In this document: piece after piece, positions 17,374 through 26,893 of the stretch | Layout of the letters: the number at the start of each line of letters is the position of its first letter | How positions within the stretch are numbered: position 1 is the first letter of the stretch | From: Lachnospiraceae bacterium | Lineage (GTDB): Bacteria > Bacillota > Clostridia > Lachnospirales > Lachnospiraceae | Assembly (NCBI GenBank): GCA_910575605.1 | Contig: CAJTEW010000001.1 | Span: 62,001-126,000, forward strand | Reading direction: 5' to 3' | Length of the DNA stretch: 64,000 nucleotides | The notes under the pieces: model-generated | What the model saw: the letters and a program-made list of their open reading frames with translations, nothing else | Databases searched by the model: none | Told to the model about the DNA's origin: nothing | Program-made: the position numbers and the translations under genes

Positions 17374-19050
17374 ATGTTAAGAATCAGCCAGTTAAAGCTT
17401 CCAGCCGGCCGCGGCCAGGAGGCTCTAAAAGATAAGTTAATAAAAACCCTGCGCATAAAGGAGCGGGATCTCTTGTCCTATGAAATCAGAAAACATTCTT
17501 TAGATGCAAGGAAAAAGCCTGAATTATATGATATTTATACAATTGATGTGTATGTAAAGCAGGAGACACAGGTATTAAGAAAATTGAAAAACAAAAATAT
17601 TACTGTCAGGGAGCCAGAGACTCTATATACTCTAAAGCCTGTGGGTACAGCAAAGCTTTCTGAGCGTCCGGTGATTATAGGAACCGGCCCGGCGGGACTT
17701 TTCTGCGGTTATGAGCTTGCCCGGATGGGCTACAGGCCCCTTCTTTTAGAACGGGGCGCGGATGTTGACACACGCATGAGGGATGTGGAAAGGTTCTGGG
17801 AGGGCGGAGCGCTCCTTACGGAATCCAATGTACAGTTCGGAGAGGGCGGCGCAGGAACATTTTCGGACGGAAAGCTTAACACTCTTACGAATGATACGCA
17901 GGGACGGAATCAGGAGGTACTGCGTCTTTTTGTCATACACGGTGCTCCAGAGCAGATTTTATATGAAAGTAAGCCCCATATTGGAACAGATATTCTGGCA
18001 AAAGTGGTAAAAAATATCCGGAGATCTATTATCCGTATGGGTGGAGAAGTGCGGTTTTTCACAAAGGTAACGGATATTCATATGTCCTGGGAAGAGGTGG
18101 AAAAAGGCACCTGCACCGGTTCAAATAAACCTGTATGTCGTCTTGACGGACTTACGGTACTTGATACAGAAACAGGCAGAGAGGCATTTCTTAAGACCTC
18201 CCTTGCAGTGCTTGCTATAGGACACAGCGCCAGGGATACTTTTCACATGCTGAGGGACAGAAGTGTATGTATGGAGCCGAAGTCCTTTGCAGTAGGAGTG
18301 CGCATAGAGCATCTTCAGTCACTGATTAATGATGCCCAGTACGGCAGAGATAATAAGTGTAAACTCCCGGCAGCTTCTTATAAGCTTACGGCAAAGCTTC
18401 CGAACGGAAGAGGTGTGTACACCTTCTGCATGTGCCCGGGCGGTTATGTAGTAAATGCTTCCTCCGAGGAAGGGAGGCTTGCCATAAATGGTATGAGCTA
18501 TAGTAGAAGAGATGGCAAAAATGCAAACAGTGCGGTGATTGTAACGATAAGTCCAAAGGATTATAAGGAGTTTGGACAGACACAGGAAGATGTGCTGGCA
18601 GGCGTAGCTTTCCAGAGGCATCTGGAGGAAAAGGCATATCTTGCGGGACAGGGAAGAATTCCGGTTCAGCTTTTTGAGGACTTCTGTAAAAATGTAACCA
18701 GGAAGAGTTCCAGAAAGGTCCTTCCCCAGATAAAAGGCGGCTATGCATGGGGAGATGTGCGGGGTATTTTCCCGGAGTATCTTGCTGTTTCTCTAGAAGA
18801 GGGTATCAGAGAATTTGACAGAAAGCTGCCAGGGTATGCAGACGGGGAAGCAGTGGTTTCCGGTGTGGAGAGCAGGACATCCTCCCCTGTACGCATTGTG
18901 AGGGATGATTCCTTTGAAAGTAATGTGAAGGGCTTATATCCATGCGGGGAGGGGGCAGGCTATGCAGGCGGTATTACATCAGCCGCCACGGACGGACTAA
19001 AAGTTGCAGAAGCTGTCAGCAGGATATACCGTCCTTTCGACATTTCTTAA
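17374..19050 (+). CDS. FAD-dependent dehydrogenase of the COG2509 type
   Basis: 558 aa. A roughly 95-residue N-terminal domain (ISQLKLPAG... RKKPELYDIYTIDVYV) precedes the FAD-binding motif VIIGTGPAGLFCGYELA near residue 105. Further family stretches are NVQFGEGGAGTFSDGKL, VGVRIEH and the C-terminal CGEGAGYAGGITSAATDGL. Such proteins are widespread in Clostridia with no assigned reaction. AAGGAG precedes the ATG. A terminator overlaps the stop codon, so the two flavoprotein genes form a unit. Confidence 0.88.
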   Translation: MLRISQLKLPAGRGQEALKDKLIKTLRIKERDLLSYEIRKHSLDARKKPELYDIYTIDVYVKQETQVLRKLKNKNITVREPETLYTLKPVGTAKLSERPVIIGTGPAGLFCGYELARMGYRPLLLERGADVDTRMRDVERFWEGGALLTESNVQFGEGGAGTFSDGKLNTLTNDTQGRNQEVLRLFVIHGAPEQILYESKPHIGTDILAKVVKNIRRSIIRMGGEVRFFTKVTDIHMSWEEVEKGTCTGSNKPVCRLDGLTVLDTETGREAFLKTSLAVLAIGHSARDTFHMLRDRSVCMEPKSFAVGVRIEHLQSLINDAQYGRDNKCKLPAASYKLTAKLPNGRGVYTFCMCPGGYVVNASSEEGRLAINGMSYSRRDGKNANSAVIVTISPKDYKEFGQTQEDVLAGVAFQRHLEEKAYLAGQGRIPVQLFEDFCKNVTRKSSRKVLPQIKGGYAWGDVRGIFPEYLAVSLEEGIREFDRKLPGYADGEAVVSGVESRTSSPVRIVRDDSFESNVKGLYPCGEGAGYAGGITSAATDGLKVAEAVSRIYRPFDIS

Positions 19051-19069
19051 TAAGGATTAAGAAATTTTT
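19043..19069 (+). terminator. Terminator overlapping the stop of the COG2509 gene
   Basis: The arms TTTCTTAAT (19043-19051) and ATTAAGAAA (19056-19064) with an AAGG loop are followed by TTTTT. The stop codon lies inside the left arm. Confidence 0.7.
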
Positions 19070-19151
19070 AATAGGATAAGTCTATACACGTTTTGGGAAA
19101 TATGATAGAATATATTGAGTTTTTTAGAGAGAGACATGAGGAGGAATACAT

Positions 19152-19412
19152 ATGAAGGGAACTGGAAGCAAGAATGCGTGGGCATTGTTCCTGCTTATCT
19201 TGGCAGGAATTGTGCTGGGCGGGTTTATTGGTATGCTGGCAGAAGGAACATCGGCGCTTAGCTGGCTTAATTTTGGACAGACATTCGGACTGGATTCTCC
19301 AATTGTCTTGAATCTAGGCCTTCTAGTGATTACCTTTGGGCTTAATATAAAGATTACAATTGCAAGTATTGTCGGTGTTATTATTGCTATTATCATTTAC
19401 CGCTTCTTATAA
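19152..19412 (+). CDS. DUF4321 small membrane protein
   Basis: 86 aa with two hydrophobic helices (about residues 9-30 and 50-84) around a loop containing WLNFGQTFGL, the DUF4321 pattern. It often precedes radC/mreB in Clostridia, as here. Function unknown; membrane location and position suggest an accessory role in envelope growth. GAGGAGGAA lies before the ATG. Confidence 0.8.
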   Translation: MKGTGSKNAWALFLLILAGIVLGGFIGMLAEGTSALSWLNFGQTFGLDSPIVLNLGLLVITFGLNIKITIASIVGVIIAIIIYRFL

Positions 19413-19449
19413 ATTCTACAAAAGAGCATCCGTGAATCTAAAGGAACAT

Positions 19450-20142
19450 ATGAGTCAGAAAAATACCATGAAAGAGATACCGAGCATGGAGCGTCCCTAT
19501 GAAAAATGCGAGCGGCGTGGTGCGGAAAGCTTAAGTGATGTAGAGCTTTTGGCAGTTCTTCTGCGCACCGGGACAAGAGGGGAGAATGCACTTGAGCTTT
19601 CAGAGAGGATTCTTTATCATGCCGGGGAGAGCGGCATTTTAGGGATTCATCAGTTCAGCCGGGAACGGCTGCTTAGGATTAAGGGGATAGGAAAGGTAAA
19701 GGCTGTTCAGCTTTCCTGCATATCAGAGCTTGCTAAAAGGCTTTCTAAGGCATCGGTACAGGAAACCTTAAGCTTTAACAATCCTGAGACTGTTGCAAAA
19801 TATTATATGGAGGATTTAAGACATGAGAACCAGGAGCATATGAAACTTCTCATGTTAAACTCCAAAGCAAAGCTTCTTGGAGAGACAGAGGTTTCAAAAG
19901 GAACGGTAAACGCCTCTTTGATTACACCTAGAGAATTATTTATAGAAGCATTACAAAAGAATGCTGTATCCATTGTAATTATGCATAACCATCCGAGCGG
20001 CGATCCGACGCCAAGCAGGGAGGACAGGCTGACGACCAGGAGGATTCAGGAAGCGGGAGCTTTAATTGGAATTGACCTGTTAGATCATATTATTATTGGC
20101 AATAATTGTTATATCAGCTTTCGCAAGGAGGGAATGTTGTAG
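19450..20142 (+). CDS. radC: RadC family JAB/MPN-domain protein
   Basis: 230 aa. The N-terminal helix-hairpin-helix region (RLLRIKGIGKVKAVQL) is followed by the JAMM-like metal motif HNHPSGDPTPSRED. Named for a supposed repair role that has been questioned; the true function is unclear. The ATG at 19450 is chosen for the family N-terminus (EIPSMERPYEKCERRGAESLSDVELLAVL) and AAGGAAC upstream. Linkage to mreB is conserved in many Firmicutes. Confidence 0.9.
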   Translation: MSQKNTMKEIPSMERPYEKCERRGAESLSDVELLAVLLRTGTRGENALELSERILYHAGESGILGIHQFSRERLLRIKGIGKVKAVQLSCISELAKRLSKASVQETLSFNNPETVAKYYMEDLRHENQEHMKLLMLNSKAKLLGETEVSKGTVNASLITPRELFIEALQKNAVSIVIMHNHPSGDPTPSREDRLTTRRIQEAGALIGIDLLDHIIIGNNCYISFRKEGML

Positions 20143-20156
20143 AAAGGATTATCCAA

Positions 20157-21179
20157 ATGGCGAAAAACACATACGGGCTTGATCTTGGCTCTTACGAAAT
20201 TAAGGTTTATGATAAAAAGCATGAAATTATCTGGACAGAAAAAACTGTGATTGCGGTAAAGGATAAAAGAGATATTTTTGCAGTGGGAGATGATGCATAT
20301 CTTATGCATGAGAAGACCCCTCCTTCCATAGAGGTTCTTTTTCCCATGAAGGAAGGAGTTATCTCAGAATTTACGAACATGCAGTTTCTGCTTCAGAATC
20401 TGTTAAAGGGGGAGAAGCAGTTTGCCCATGGATCGGAATATGTGGTTGCAGTTCCCACAGATGTGACAGAGGTGCAGAAGAAGGCATTTTTTGATTTGGT
20501 TGTCCATTCTACTGCCAGGGCAAAGGAAGTTAATATTGTAGAACGTGCAATCGCGGACGCTATCGGTCTCAATATAGATGCCAGAAATACTAAAGGGACC
20601 TTTATTGTCAACTTCGGCGCAGATACGACGGAGCTGTCTGTTTTGGCAGGCGGAGGAATGATCTTTAACAGACTTCTTCCCATAGGAGGCAGGAATTATG
20701 ACCAGGCAATTATCACTTTGATAAAAAACAGCCATGACTTTTTGATAGGAAGCCATACAGCAGAAGCATTACGACGCAGGTTTGAGGTGTTTAAGGCAGA
20801 TTCTGACGTGGCATTCATGGTTGCTGGAAGAGATTTGATTACCGGGGTTCCGGCACAGAAGGCTATTTCCATTAATCTGGTGCGGGCGGCGGTAAGAGAC
20901 CCTCTTATGGAATGTCTTGATGCAATCCGCTCTCTCATAGACAGGACACCGCCGGAGGTAAGGAAGGCGGTGCGCACTAATGGCATTTTCCTGACCGGAG
21001 GAGTGGCAGGCAGCGCAGGACTGGATGCATATATTGAAAAAAATATAGGTATTAAGACCAGGGCCGCCAAGAATCCACAGCTTTGTGCAGTAAGCGGACT
21101 TAAAAAAATTATTATGTCAAGAGAGTTACGGCAGTTAGCATTTTCTATGCTGGATGAAAGATATAGGTGGATGAGATAA
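20157..21179 (+). CDS. mreB: Rod shape-determining protein, divergent MreB
   Basis: 340-aa actin-fold protein that should polymerise under the membrane and guide lateral wall synthesis with MreC, MreD, RodA and PBP2 (all encoded next). The phosphate-2 loop NFGADTTELSV and adenosine loop GIFLTGGVAGSAGL are clear. The phosphate-1 loop reads GLDLGSYEIKVY rather than the usual GTANT type, so nucleotide binding may differ. The ATG at 20157 follows AAAGGA and MAKNTYGLDLGS is the natural N-terminus. The mreC start follows the stop by one base. Confidence 0.88.
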   Translation: MAKNTYGLDLGSYEIKVYDKKHEIIWTEKTVIAVKDKRDIFAVGDDAYLMHEKTPPSIEVLFPMKEGVISEFTNMQFLLQNLLKGEKQFAHGSEYVVAVPTDVTEVQKKAFFDLVVHSTARAKEVNIVERAIADAIGLNIDARNTKGTFIVNFGADTTELSVLAGGGMIFNRLLPIGGRNYDQAIITLIKNSHDFLIGSHTAEALRRRFEVFKADSDVAFMVAGRDLITGVPAQKAISINLVRAAVRDPLMECLDAIRSLIDRTPPEVRKAVRTNGIFLTGGVAGSAGLDAYIEKNIGIKTRAAKNPQLCAVSGLKKIIMSRELRQLAFSMLDERYRWMR

Positions 21180-21180
21180 A

Positions 21181-22044
21181 ATGAAAATCAAAAAACAATC
21201 TTCACTTTCAAGTAAATACTGGCTGATGATATTGGTATTTTTGTGTCTGTTCCTTCTGGGGGTGGAGCGGTTCATCGGCGGGGGCGGCCTTCTTAGGTTT
21301 GTGGGAAATTATACAGTCGTTCCGATGCAGAAAGGAATCAGTTATGTAGGGCGCTACTTAAGCGACATTTCAGATAATTTTGACACCCTTGAGGAGATAC
21401 GGGGAGAAAAGGATGAACTTCAGGCCAAGGTAGATGAACTTACTATTGAAAACACAAGGCTTAGGCAGGAGCAGTATGAATTAGACCGCTTAAGGGAGCT
21501 TTATAAGCTGGATGAAAATTATTCTGATTATGACAAAATAGGCGCCCATGTAATCGCCAATAATGGAAGCAACTGGTTTAGTGATTTTACTATAGATAAG
21601 GGCAGTAATGATGGTGTGAAGGTGAACTGTAATGTGCTTGCAGGCAGCGGACTTGTGGGTATTGTTACGGAGGTGGCGCCTGATTATGCAAAGGTACGTT
21701 CTCTTATTGATGATGCAAGCAATGTAAGCGGCATGGTTCTCTCTACTTCGGATACCTGCATGATAAGAGGAGACTTGAAGCTGATTTCAGATGGAAGGCT
21801 CCGGTTTGAAAAACTTCAGAACAACGACAATGTCATAGAGGTAGGGGAGCAGGTTGTAACTTCTCATGTAAGCGACAGGTTTGTCCAGGGACTGTTTATT
21901 GGATATATCAGTGAGATTGAGGTGGATTCCAATAACCTGACTCGTTCAGGGTATATTACGCCGGCGGTTGATTTCAGCAAGCTTCAGGAGGTTCTTGTCA
22001 TTACAACCACCAAGGAGGATATGACAGGGGGGAAGAAAGACTGA
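21181..22044 (+). CDS. mreC: Rod shape-determining protein MreC
   Basis: 287 aa. One N-terminal membrane anchor (about residues 15-33), a coiled coil (LEEIRGEKDELQAKVDEL, about residues 70-110) and an extracytoplasmic double beta-barrel with SNWFSDFTIDKGSNDGV and GLVGIVTEV. It links MreB filaments to PBP2. It starts 1 bp after mreB and its TGA overlaps the mreD ATG (ATGA-type coupling). Confidence 0.95.
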   Translation: MKIKKQSSLSSKYWLMILVFLCLFLLGVERFIGGGGLLRFVGNYTVVPMQKGISYVGRYLSDISDNFDTLEEIRGEKDELQAKVDELTIENTRLRQEQYELDRLRELYKLDENYSDYDKIGAHVIANNGSNWFSDFTIDKGSNDGVKVNCNVLAGSGLVGIVTEVAPDYAKVRSLIDDASNVSGMVLSTSDTCMIRGDLKLISDGRLRFEKLQNNDNVIEVGEQVVTSHVSDRFVQGLFIGYISEIEVDSNNLTRSGYITPAVDFSKLQEVLVITTTKEDMTGGKKD

Positions 22045-22562
22045 TGAAGAGAAAGCTTACCATATTATTTATAATTATAATATCATTTCTGATTCAAAGC
22101 ACCATTCTTCCGGGATTTCAGTTTGCCTCTGTGGGACCGAACCTTCTGCTTATTGTGACGGCATCCTTTAGCTTTATGCGGGGAAGAAAGGAAGGAATGG
22201 CGGTAGGCTTAACCGCAGGACTATTTATTGATCTATTCTGGGGGACCTCACTTGGCTTTCATATGCTTTTATTTACTATTATCGGCTATATGAATGGTTC
22301 CTTTCAGAAGCTTTATTACGATGAAGATATCAAGCTTCCGCTGGTTCTAATAGGAATAAGTGAGTTTCTTTACGGAGTTGTGACATGCTTCTGTATTTAT
22401 GTCCTACGGGGAGATTTTGAATTTATGAGCCACCTGATGCACATTATTATACCGGAGCTTGTATATACAATACTGGCAACCTTGATTTTATATCAGATTA
22501 TATTACATGTTAACAAGAGGTTAGAAGCAGAAGAACAAAGGAGTGCAAGTAAGTTTGTATAG
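22044..22562 (+). CDS. mreD: Rod shape-determining protein MreD
   Basis: 172-aa integral membrane protein with about five or six helices, of the expected length. The region FMRGRKEGMAVGLTAGLFIDLFWG is typical of MreD. It is a component of the elongasome with MreC and PBP2. The start codon overlaps the mreC stop; its own end overlaps the start region of the PBP2 gene. Confidence 0.92.
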   Translation: MKRKLTILFIIIISFLIQSTILPGFQFASVGPNLLLIVTASFSFMRGRKEGMAVGLTAGLFIDLFWGTSLGFHMLLFTIIGYMNGSFQKLYYDEDIKLPLVLIGISEFLYGVVTCFCIYVLRGDFEFMSHLMHIIIPELVYTILATLILYQIILHVNKRLEAEEQRSASKFV

Positions 22563-25500
22563 TTTATGGGAACGGATTAAATCAAAAGTAAGTGAGACAG
22601 TAAAATCAAGAGCGTTTATCGTGATTTGTGTTTTCTGTGGTTTATCTGCGGTATTAATCCAGAGAGTTTTTTATCTGCAGATAGTAAAAGGACAGGATTA
22701 TGCCGACCAGTATGTGCTTCAGATTCAGAAAACAAAAGAGGTGGAAGGAACCCGGGGGAAGATTTTTGACAGGAACGGAGTCCTTCTTGCTTATAATGAG
22801 CTTGCCTATTCTGTGGTGATAGAGGATAACAGTGATTATGACACGATAGAAGAGACAAACAGGGAACTTAATAAGATTATATCTGCCGTTATTAATATTG
22901 TGGAATCTAACGGAGATACTGTTATTAATGATTTTGGCATCATACTGGATCATAATGATAATTATATGTTTATTGCGGAAAATGATACCCAGAGACTTCG
23001 ATTTATTGCCGATATATACGGGCAGAGCTATATCGAAGATTTGACAGAGAAGCAGAAGAACCAGACAGCGGCCGGTATTATTGACTATCTCTGTACAGAT
23101 GAGACATACGGCTATGGGCTTAATCAGGACAAGCTTTCAAAGGAAGAGATTCTCAAGCTTATAAATATCCGATATGCAATTGCCTTAAACAGTTACCAGA
23201 AATTCCTTTCAGTCACAATTGCAGAGGATGTCAGCGATAAGACGGTTGCAGATATTATGGAGAATATGGATACTCTTTTAGGTGTGAGTATTGAGGAGGA
23301 GTCCTTAAGGCGTTATACAGACAGTGCATGTTTTGCAAATATTATCGGCTACACAGGACAGATTTCAAAGGAAGAGTATAACGAGTTTAGCAAAAGCGGA
23401 CGTAAGGATTATGATATGACTGATACGGTAGGTAAATCCGGAATTGAACAGGCTATGGATTCCTATCTGAAGGGAAAAAAGGGAAAGGTGAAGCTCTACG
23501 TAAATAATGTAGGGAAGATTATCGAGACGGTTCCCCAGTCAGAGCCGGAGGCAGGAAATGATTTGTACCTTTCTATTGACGCGTCACTACAGAAGGTGAT
23601 TTATCATGTCATTGAGCAGGAGCTTGCAGGGATTGTTCTGGAAAAAATGGAGCCGGTCCTTGATTTTGACCGTACCTCTCTGGAAGATGGAAGTGATGCC
23701 GTTATTCCGGCAGGAGACGTATATAACGCCTTTATTTCCAATGAGCTTCTTGACATGGATCATTTCAGCGAGGAGGATGCAAAGGCAACGGAAAAAGAGG
23801 TATACGGTATTTTTTCTTCTTATAAGGAGAACAAGCTTAATGAGCTTAGTGAGCTTTTGATGAATCCGGGCGCGCCGGCTTACAAGGATATGTCAAGGGA
23901 GATGCAGGCCTATGTTTTATATATTGTAAATGACATGCTGACTACCAGGGAGGGAATTCTTCTTGCAGGTGCCATTGATGTTTCAGATGAGACATATAAG
24001 GCATGGACAGATGACGAATCCATCAATGTATACCAGTATCTTAATTATGCGATATCCAAAAACTGGATTGATGCCTCTAGTCTTAAGGAGTATGTTGCAC
24101 AGGGAGAAAAGTATTCTGACTCCAGTGAGCTGTACAATGGACTGGCAGCTTTTGCCATAGAATGTCTGAAGGAGAATAACGGGTTCGACAAACTTCTATA
24201 TAAGTATATGATCCGTAATGGCACAGTAACCGGACGTCAGATATGCCTGATGATCTATGAGCAGGAGTTTCTCCCTTATGATGAGGGAATGTATAATGCG
24301 CTGATGTCAGGGGATATGCCGGCCTATAATTTTTTAAGAGGAAAGATAAAGGATCTGGAGATAACACCAGGGCAGCTTGCCCTTGAGCCGTGTACAGGCT
24401 CCATGGTTGTAACAGATACAAACACCGGGCAGGTTCTTGCATGTGTATCTTATCCTGGATATGATAATAATAGGCTTGCAAACAGGATGGATTCGGCATA
24501 CTATAACCGGCTTGTAAATGACGGTTCACGTCCTTTTTATAATAGTGCGACACAGGAAAGGACGGCGCCAGGTTCTACCTATAAGCCGCTGTCTGCCGCA
24601 GCAGGACTTACGGAAGGGGTGGTGTCTCTTGACGAGTCTTTACCCTGTCACGGAGTCTACGAAAAGGTCGATCCGAATCCGAAATGCTGGATTCACCCGG
24701 ATGCCCATGGGAACCTGAATATGGAGGAAGGAATTGAAAATTCCTGTAACAATTATTTTTATGAGGTAGGATACCGTTTAAGCCTGGAGGAGGGCGGATT
24801 AGAACAGCTTGTAAACGATAATCTCGAAGGAGATGCAACAGCTGCCTATTATTCCAGTGACAGAGGTACAGATATATTGAAAAAATATGCGGAAATGTTT
24901 GGTCTTGATGAGACTACCGGCCTGGAGATTCCAGAAGCCCCTCCGCAGATTTCAGATGAAGATTCTGTCCGCTCGGCAATCGGACAGGGCACAAATAACT
25001 ATACCATCAGTCAGCTTGCCCGCTATATAACAACTGTGGCAAATAAGGGAACTGTTTTTGATTTGACACTTGTGGACAAGGTGACTACGGTAGAAGGAGA
25101 GGTGATAAAGGGCTTTGAACCCAAGGTTAAAAAGACGGTGGAGGGGATTTCATCATCCACCTGGAATGCAATTCACAATGGTATGATTAACGTGGTGACC
25201 GTGGCAAACAGTGCAAGCTTTTATGATATCAATGTAAGTGAAACTGCATCTTTAGCAGGAAAAACAGGTACTGCACAGCAGAGTACGACACATCCGGACC
25301 ACGTGCTTTTCGTAGGATTTGCACCGGCCGTTAATCCCCAGATTGCATTTGCCACCCGTATTGCCAATGGGTATGCATCCACATACACCTGTGAGATTGT
25401 CCGGGATGTTATGAAATACTATTATAATCTGGCTGCAGAAGACGAGATTGTTACCGGAACTGCAGCAGAAATAGCAGAGACGTCCGGACATGGTGACTAA
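22555..25500 (+). CDS. Class B penicillin-binding protein 2, elongasome transpeptidase with a large insert
   Basis: Monofunctional D,D-transpeptidase partner of RodA. About 981 aa from a TTG at 22555 (AAAGGAG 22537-22543); GTG 22543 is the alternative. One N-terminal helix is near residues 20-40, then the dimerisation domain (GTRGKIFDRNG). The catalytic motifs are SxxK in PGSTYKPLSAA (about 677), SxN as SCN (about 732) and KTG in AGKTGTAQQ (about 906), numbered from 22543. Roughly 260 residues (about 355-615) separate SIDASLQ from GSMVVTDTNTG, which are nearly adjacent in ordinary PBP2. The insert is acidic and helical-looking, with no recognised domain. Confidence 0.94.
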   Translation: MYSLWERIKSKVSETVKSRAFIVICVFCGLSAVLIQRVFYLQIVKGQDYADQYVLQIQKTKEVEGTRGKIFDRNGVLLAYNELAYSVVIEDNSDYDTIEETNRELNKIISAVINIVESNGDTVINDFGIILDHNDNYMFIAENDTQRLRFIADIYGQSYIEDLTEKQKNQTAAGIIDYLCTDETYGYGLNQDKLSKEEILKLINIRYAIALNSYQKFLSVTIAEDVSDKTVADIMENMDTLLGVSIEEESLRRYTDSACFANIIGYTGQISKEEYNEFSKSGRKDYDMTDTVGKSGIEQAMDSYLKGKKGKVKLYVNNVGKIIETVPQSEPEAGNDLYLSIDASLQKVIYHVIEQELAGIVLEKMEPVLDFDRTSLEDGSDAVIPAGDVYNAFISNELLDMDHFSEEDAKATEKEVYGIFSSYKENKLNELSELLMNPGAPAYKDMSREMQAYVLYIVNDMLTTREGILLAGAIDVSDETYKAWTDDESINVYQYLNYAISKNWIDASSLKEYVAQGEKYSDSSELYNGLAAFAIECLKENNGFDKLLYKYMIRNGTVTGRQICLMIYEQEFLPYDEGMYNALMSGDMPAYNFLRGKIKDLEITPGQLALEPCTGSMVVTDTNTGQVLACVSYPGYDNNRLANRMDSAYYNRLVNDGSRPFYNSATQERTAPGSTYKPLSAAAGLTEGVVSLDESLPCHGVYEKVDPNPKCWIHPDAHGNLNMEEGIENSCNNYFYEVGYRLSLEEGGLEQLVNDNLEGDATAAYYSSDRGTDILKKYAEMFGLDETTGLEIPEAPPQISDEDSVRSAIGQGTNNYTISQLARYITTVANKGTVFDLTLVDKVTTVEGEVIKGFEPKVKKTVEGISSSTWNAIHNGMINVVTVANSASFYDINVSETASLAGKTGTAQQSTTHPDHVLFVGFAPAVNPQIAFATRIANGYASTYTCEIVRDVMKYYYNLAAEDEIVTGTAAEIAETSGHGD

Positions 25501-25517
25501 GGAAAGGAAGAGGATAT

Positions 25518-26108
25518 GTGAGGGAACCTGTTCTTATAAAGAGCAGCAGATACGGCATCGTGCTTTATCTTGATTCTGATATGCCGTATCTTAATCTGCT
25601 CTCGGCGGTAAAAGGAAAATTTGAAGCATCGGCACATTTTTTCGCCCATGCGGATATGACGGTTGAGTTTGTAGGCCGTACTTTTACGAAGGAGGAAGAA
25701 ATACAGGTTATAGAAACAATAGAGGAGGCCGCAAAGGTACACATATTATGTATTATAGATAAAGACAGTTCCACAGAAAAGCTGCACAAAAGAGTGCTGG
25801 ATGAAAGCAGGAAAGAGCTCCATGCAAAAGACGGTATGTTCTATAAAGGTACACTGAGAGGAAGACAGATTCTAGAATCTGAAAGCAGCATTGTAATTAT
25901 CGGAGATGTTGAAGAAGGTGCAACGGTTGTCTCGAAGGGAAATGTCGTGGTGACAGGCACTGTTTACGGCACAATTATTGCAGGTGCCGGAGGTAATTAC
26001 GAAGCAGTTATAGCAGCTCTCCATATCAGCCAGGGACGGCTTAAGATTGGAGATATCAGGTTAAAACCAGTTATAGGAGGAAGTTATTCATGGGCGAGGT
26101 TATTGTAG
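25518..26108 (+). CDS. minC: Septum site-determining protein MinC
   Basis: 196 aa. Inhibitor of FtsZ assembly at the poles. The C-terminal right-handed beta-helix is clear (IVIIGDVEEGATVVSKGNVVV, GTVYGTIIAGAGG), preceded by a short N-terminal FtsZ-interacting domain. The start is GTG with GGAAGAGG upstream. The minD ATG lies 19 bp before its stop, so the two are translationally coupled. Confidence 0.93.
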   Translation: MREPVLIKSSRYGIVLYLDSDMPYLNLLSAVKGKFEASAHFFAHADMTVEFVGRTFTKEEEIQVIETIEEAAKVHILCIIDKDSSTEKLHKRVLDESRKELHAKDGMFYKGTLRGRQILESESSIVIIGDVEEGATVVSKGNVVVTGTVYGTIIAGAGGNYEAVIAALHISQGRLKIGDIRLKPVIGGSYSWARLL

Positions 26109-26881
26109 TTACATCAGGAAAAGGCGGTGTCGGAAAGACAACGACGACGGCAAATATCGGGGCCGGATTATCAATGCTTGACAAAAAGGTGATTGTTATT
26201 GACACTGATTTGGGCCTGCGTAATCTGGATGTTGTTATGGGACTGGAAAACCAGATTGTTTATAATCTGGTAGATGTAGTAGAGGGGACATGCCGGCTTA
26301 AGCAGGCGCTTATAAGGGACAAGCGTTATGAGAGTCTGTATCTGTTACCTTCTGCGCAGACAAGAGATAAAACTGCGATTTCTCCGGGGCAGATGAAAAA
26401 GCTGACATCTGAGCTTAAGGAGGAATTTGATTACATACTTCTGGACTGTCCAGCAGGAATCGAACAGGGTTTTCAAAATGCCATTGCAGGCGCAGACCGT
26501 GCGATTATCGTGACAACGCCGGAGGTATCAGCAATCCGGGATGCGGACAGGATTATTGGTCTTTTAGAGAGCAGCCGCATCAAGGATAATGCGCTTATTA
26601 TTAACCGTATCCGTATGGATATGGTAAAGAAGGGTGATATGATGTCCGTGGATGATGTGACAGAGATACTTTCGATTCCTCTTATCGGAGCAATCCCGGA
26701 TGATGAGTTTGTCGTGATAGGTACGAACCAGGGCGAGCCGGTTATTGGTATGGATTCCTTAGCGGGGAAAATCTATCTGAATATCTGTAAAAGAATTATG
26801 GGAATGGAAGTACCCTTTGAGGATTTAAACAGCGGCAGGGGATTTTTAGCAAGACTAACGGATATATTCCACAAAAACTAG
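26090..26881 (+). CDS. minD: Septum site-determining ATPase MinD
   Basis: 263 aa. ParA-type ATPase that brings MinC to the membrane. The deviant Walker A SGKGGVGKTTTTANIG is near residue 10, Walker B DYILLDCPAGIE near residue 120. The C-terminal amphipathic membrane-targeting helix is visible (FLARLTDIFHKN). It is followed 12 bp later by minE. Confidence 0.97.
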   Translation: MGEVIVVTSGKGGVGKTTTTANIGAGLSMLDKKVIVIDTDLGLRNLDVVMGLENQIVYNLVDVVEGTCRLKQALIRDKRYESLYLLPSAQTRDKTAISPGQMKKLTSELKEEFDYILLDCPAGIEQGFQNAIAGADRAIIVTTPEVSAIRDADRIIGLLESSRIKDNALIINRIRMDMVKKGDMMSVDDVTEILSIPLIGAIPDDEFVVIGTNQGEPVIGMDSLAGKIYLNICKRIMGMEVPFEDLNSGRGFLARLTDIFHKN

Positions 26882-26893
26882 GAGGCATATATT

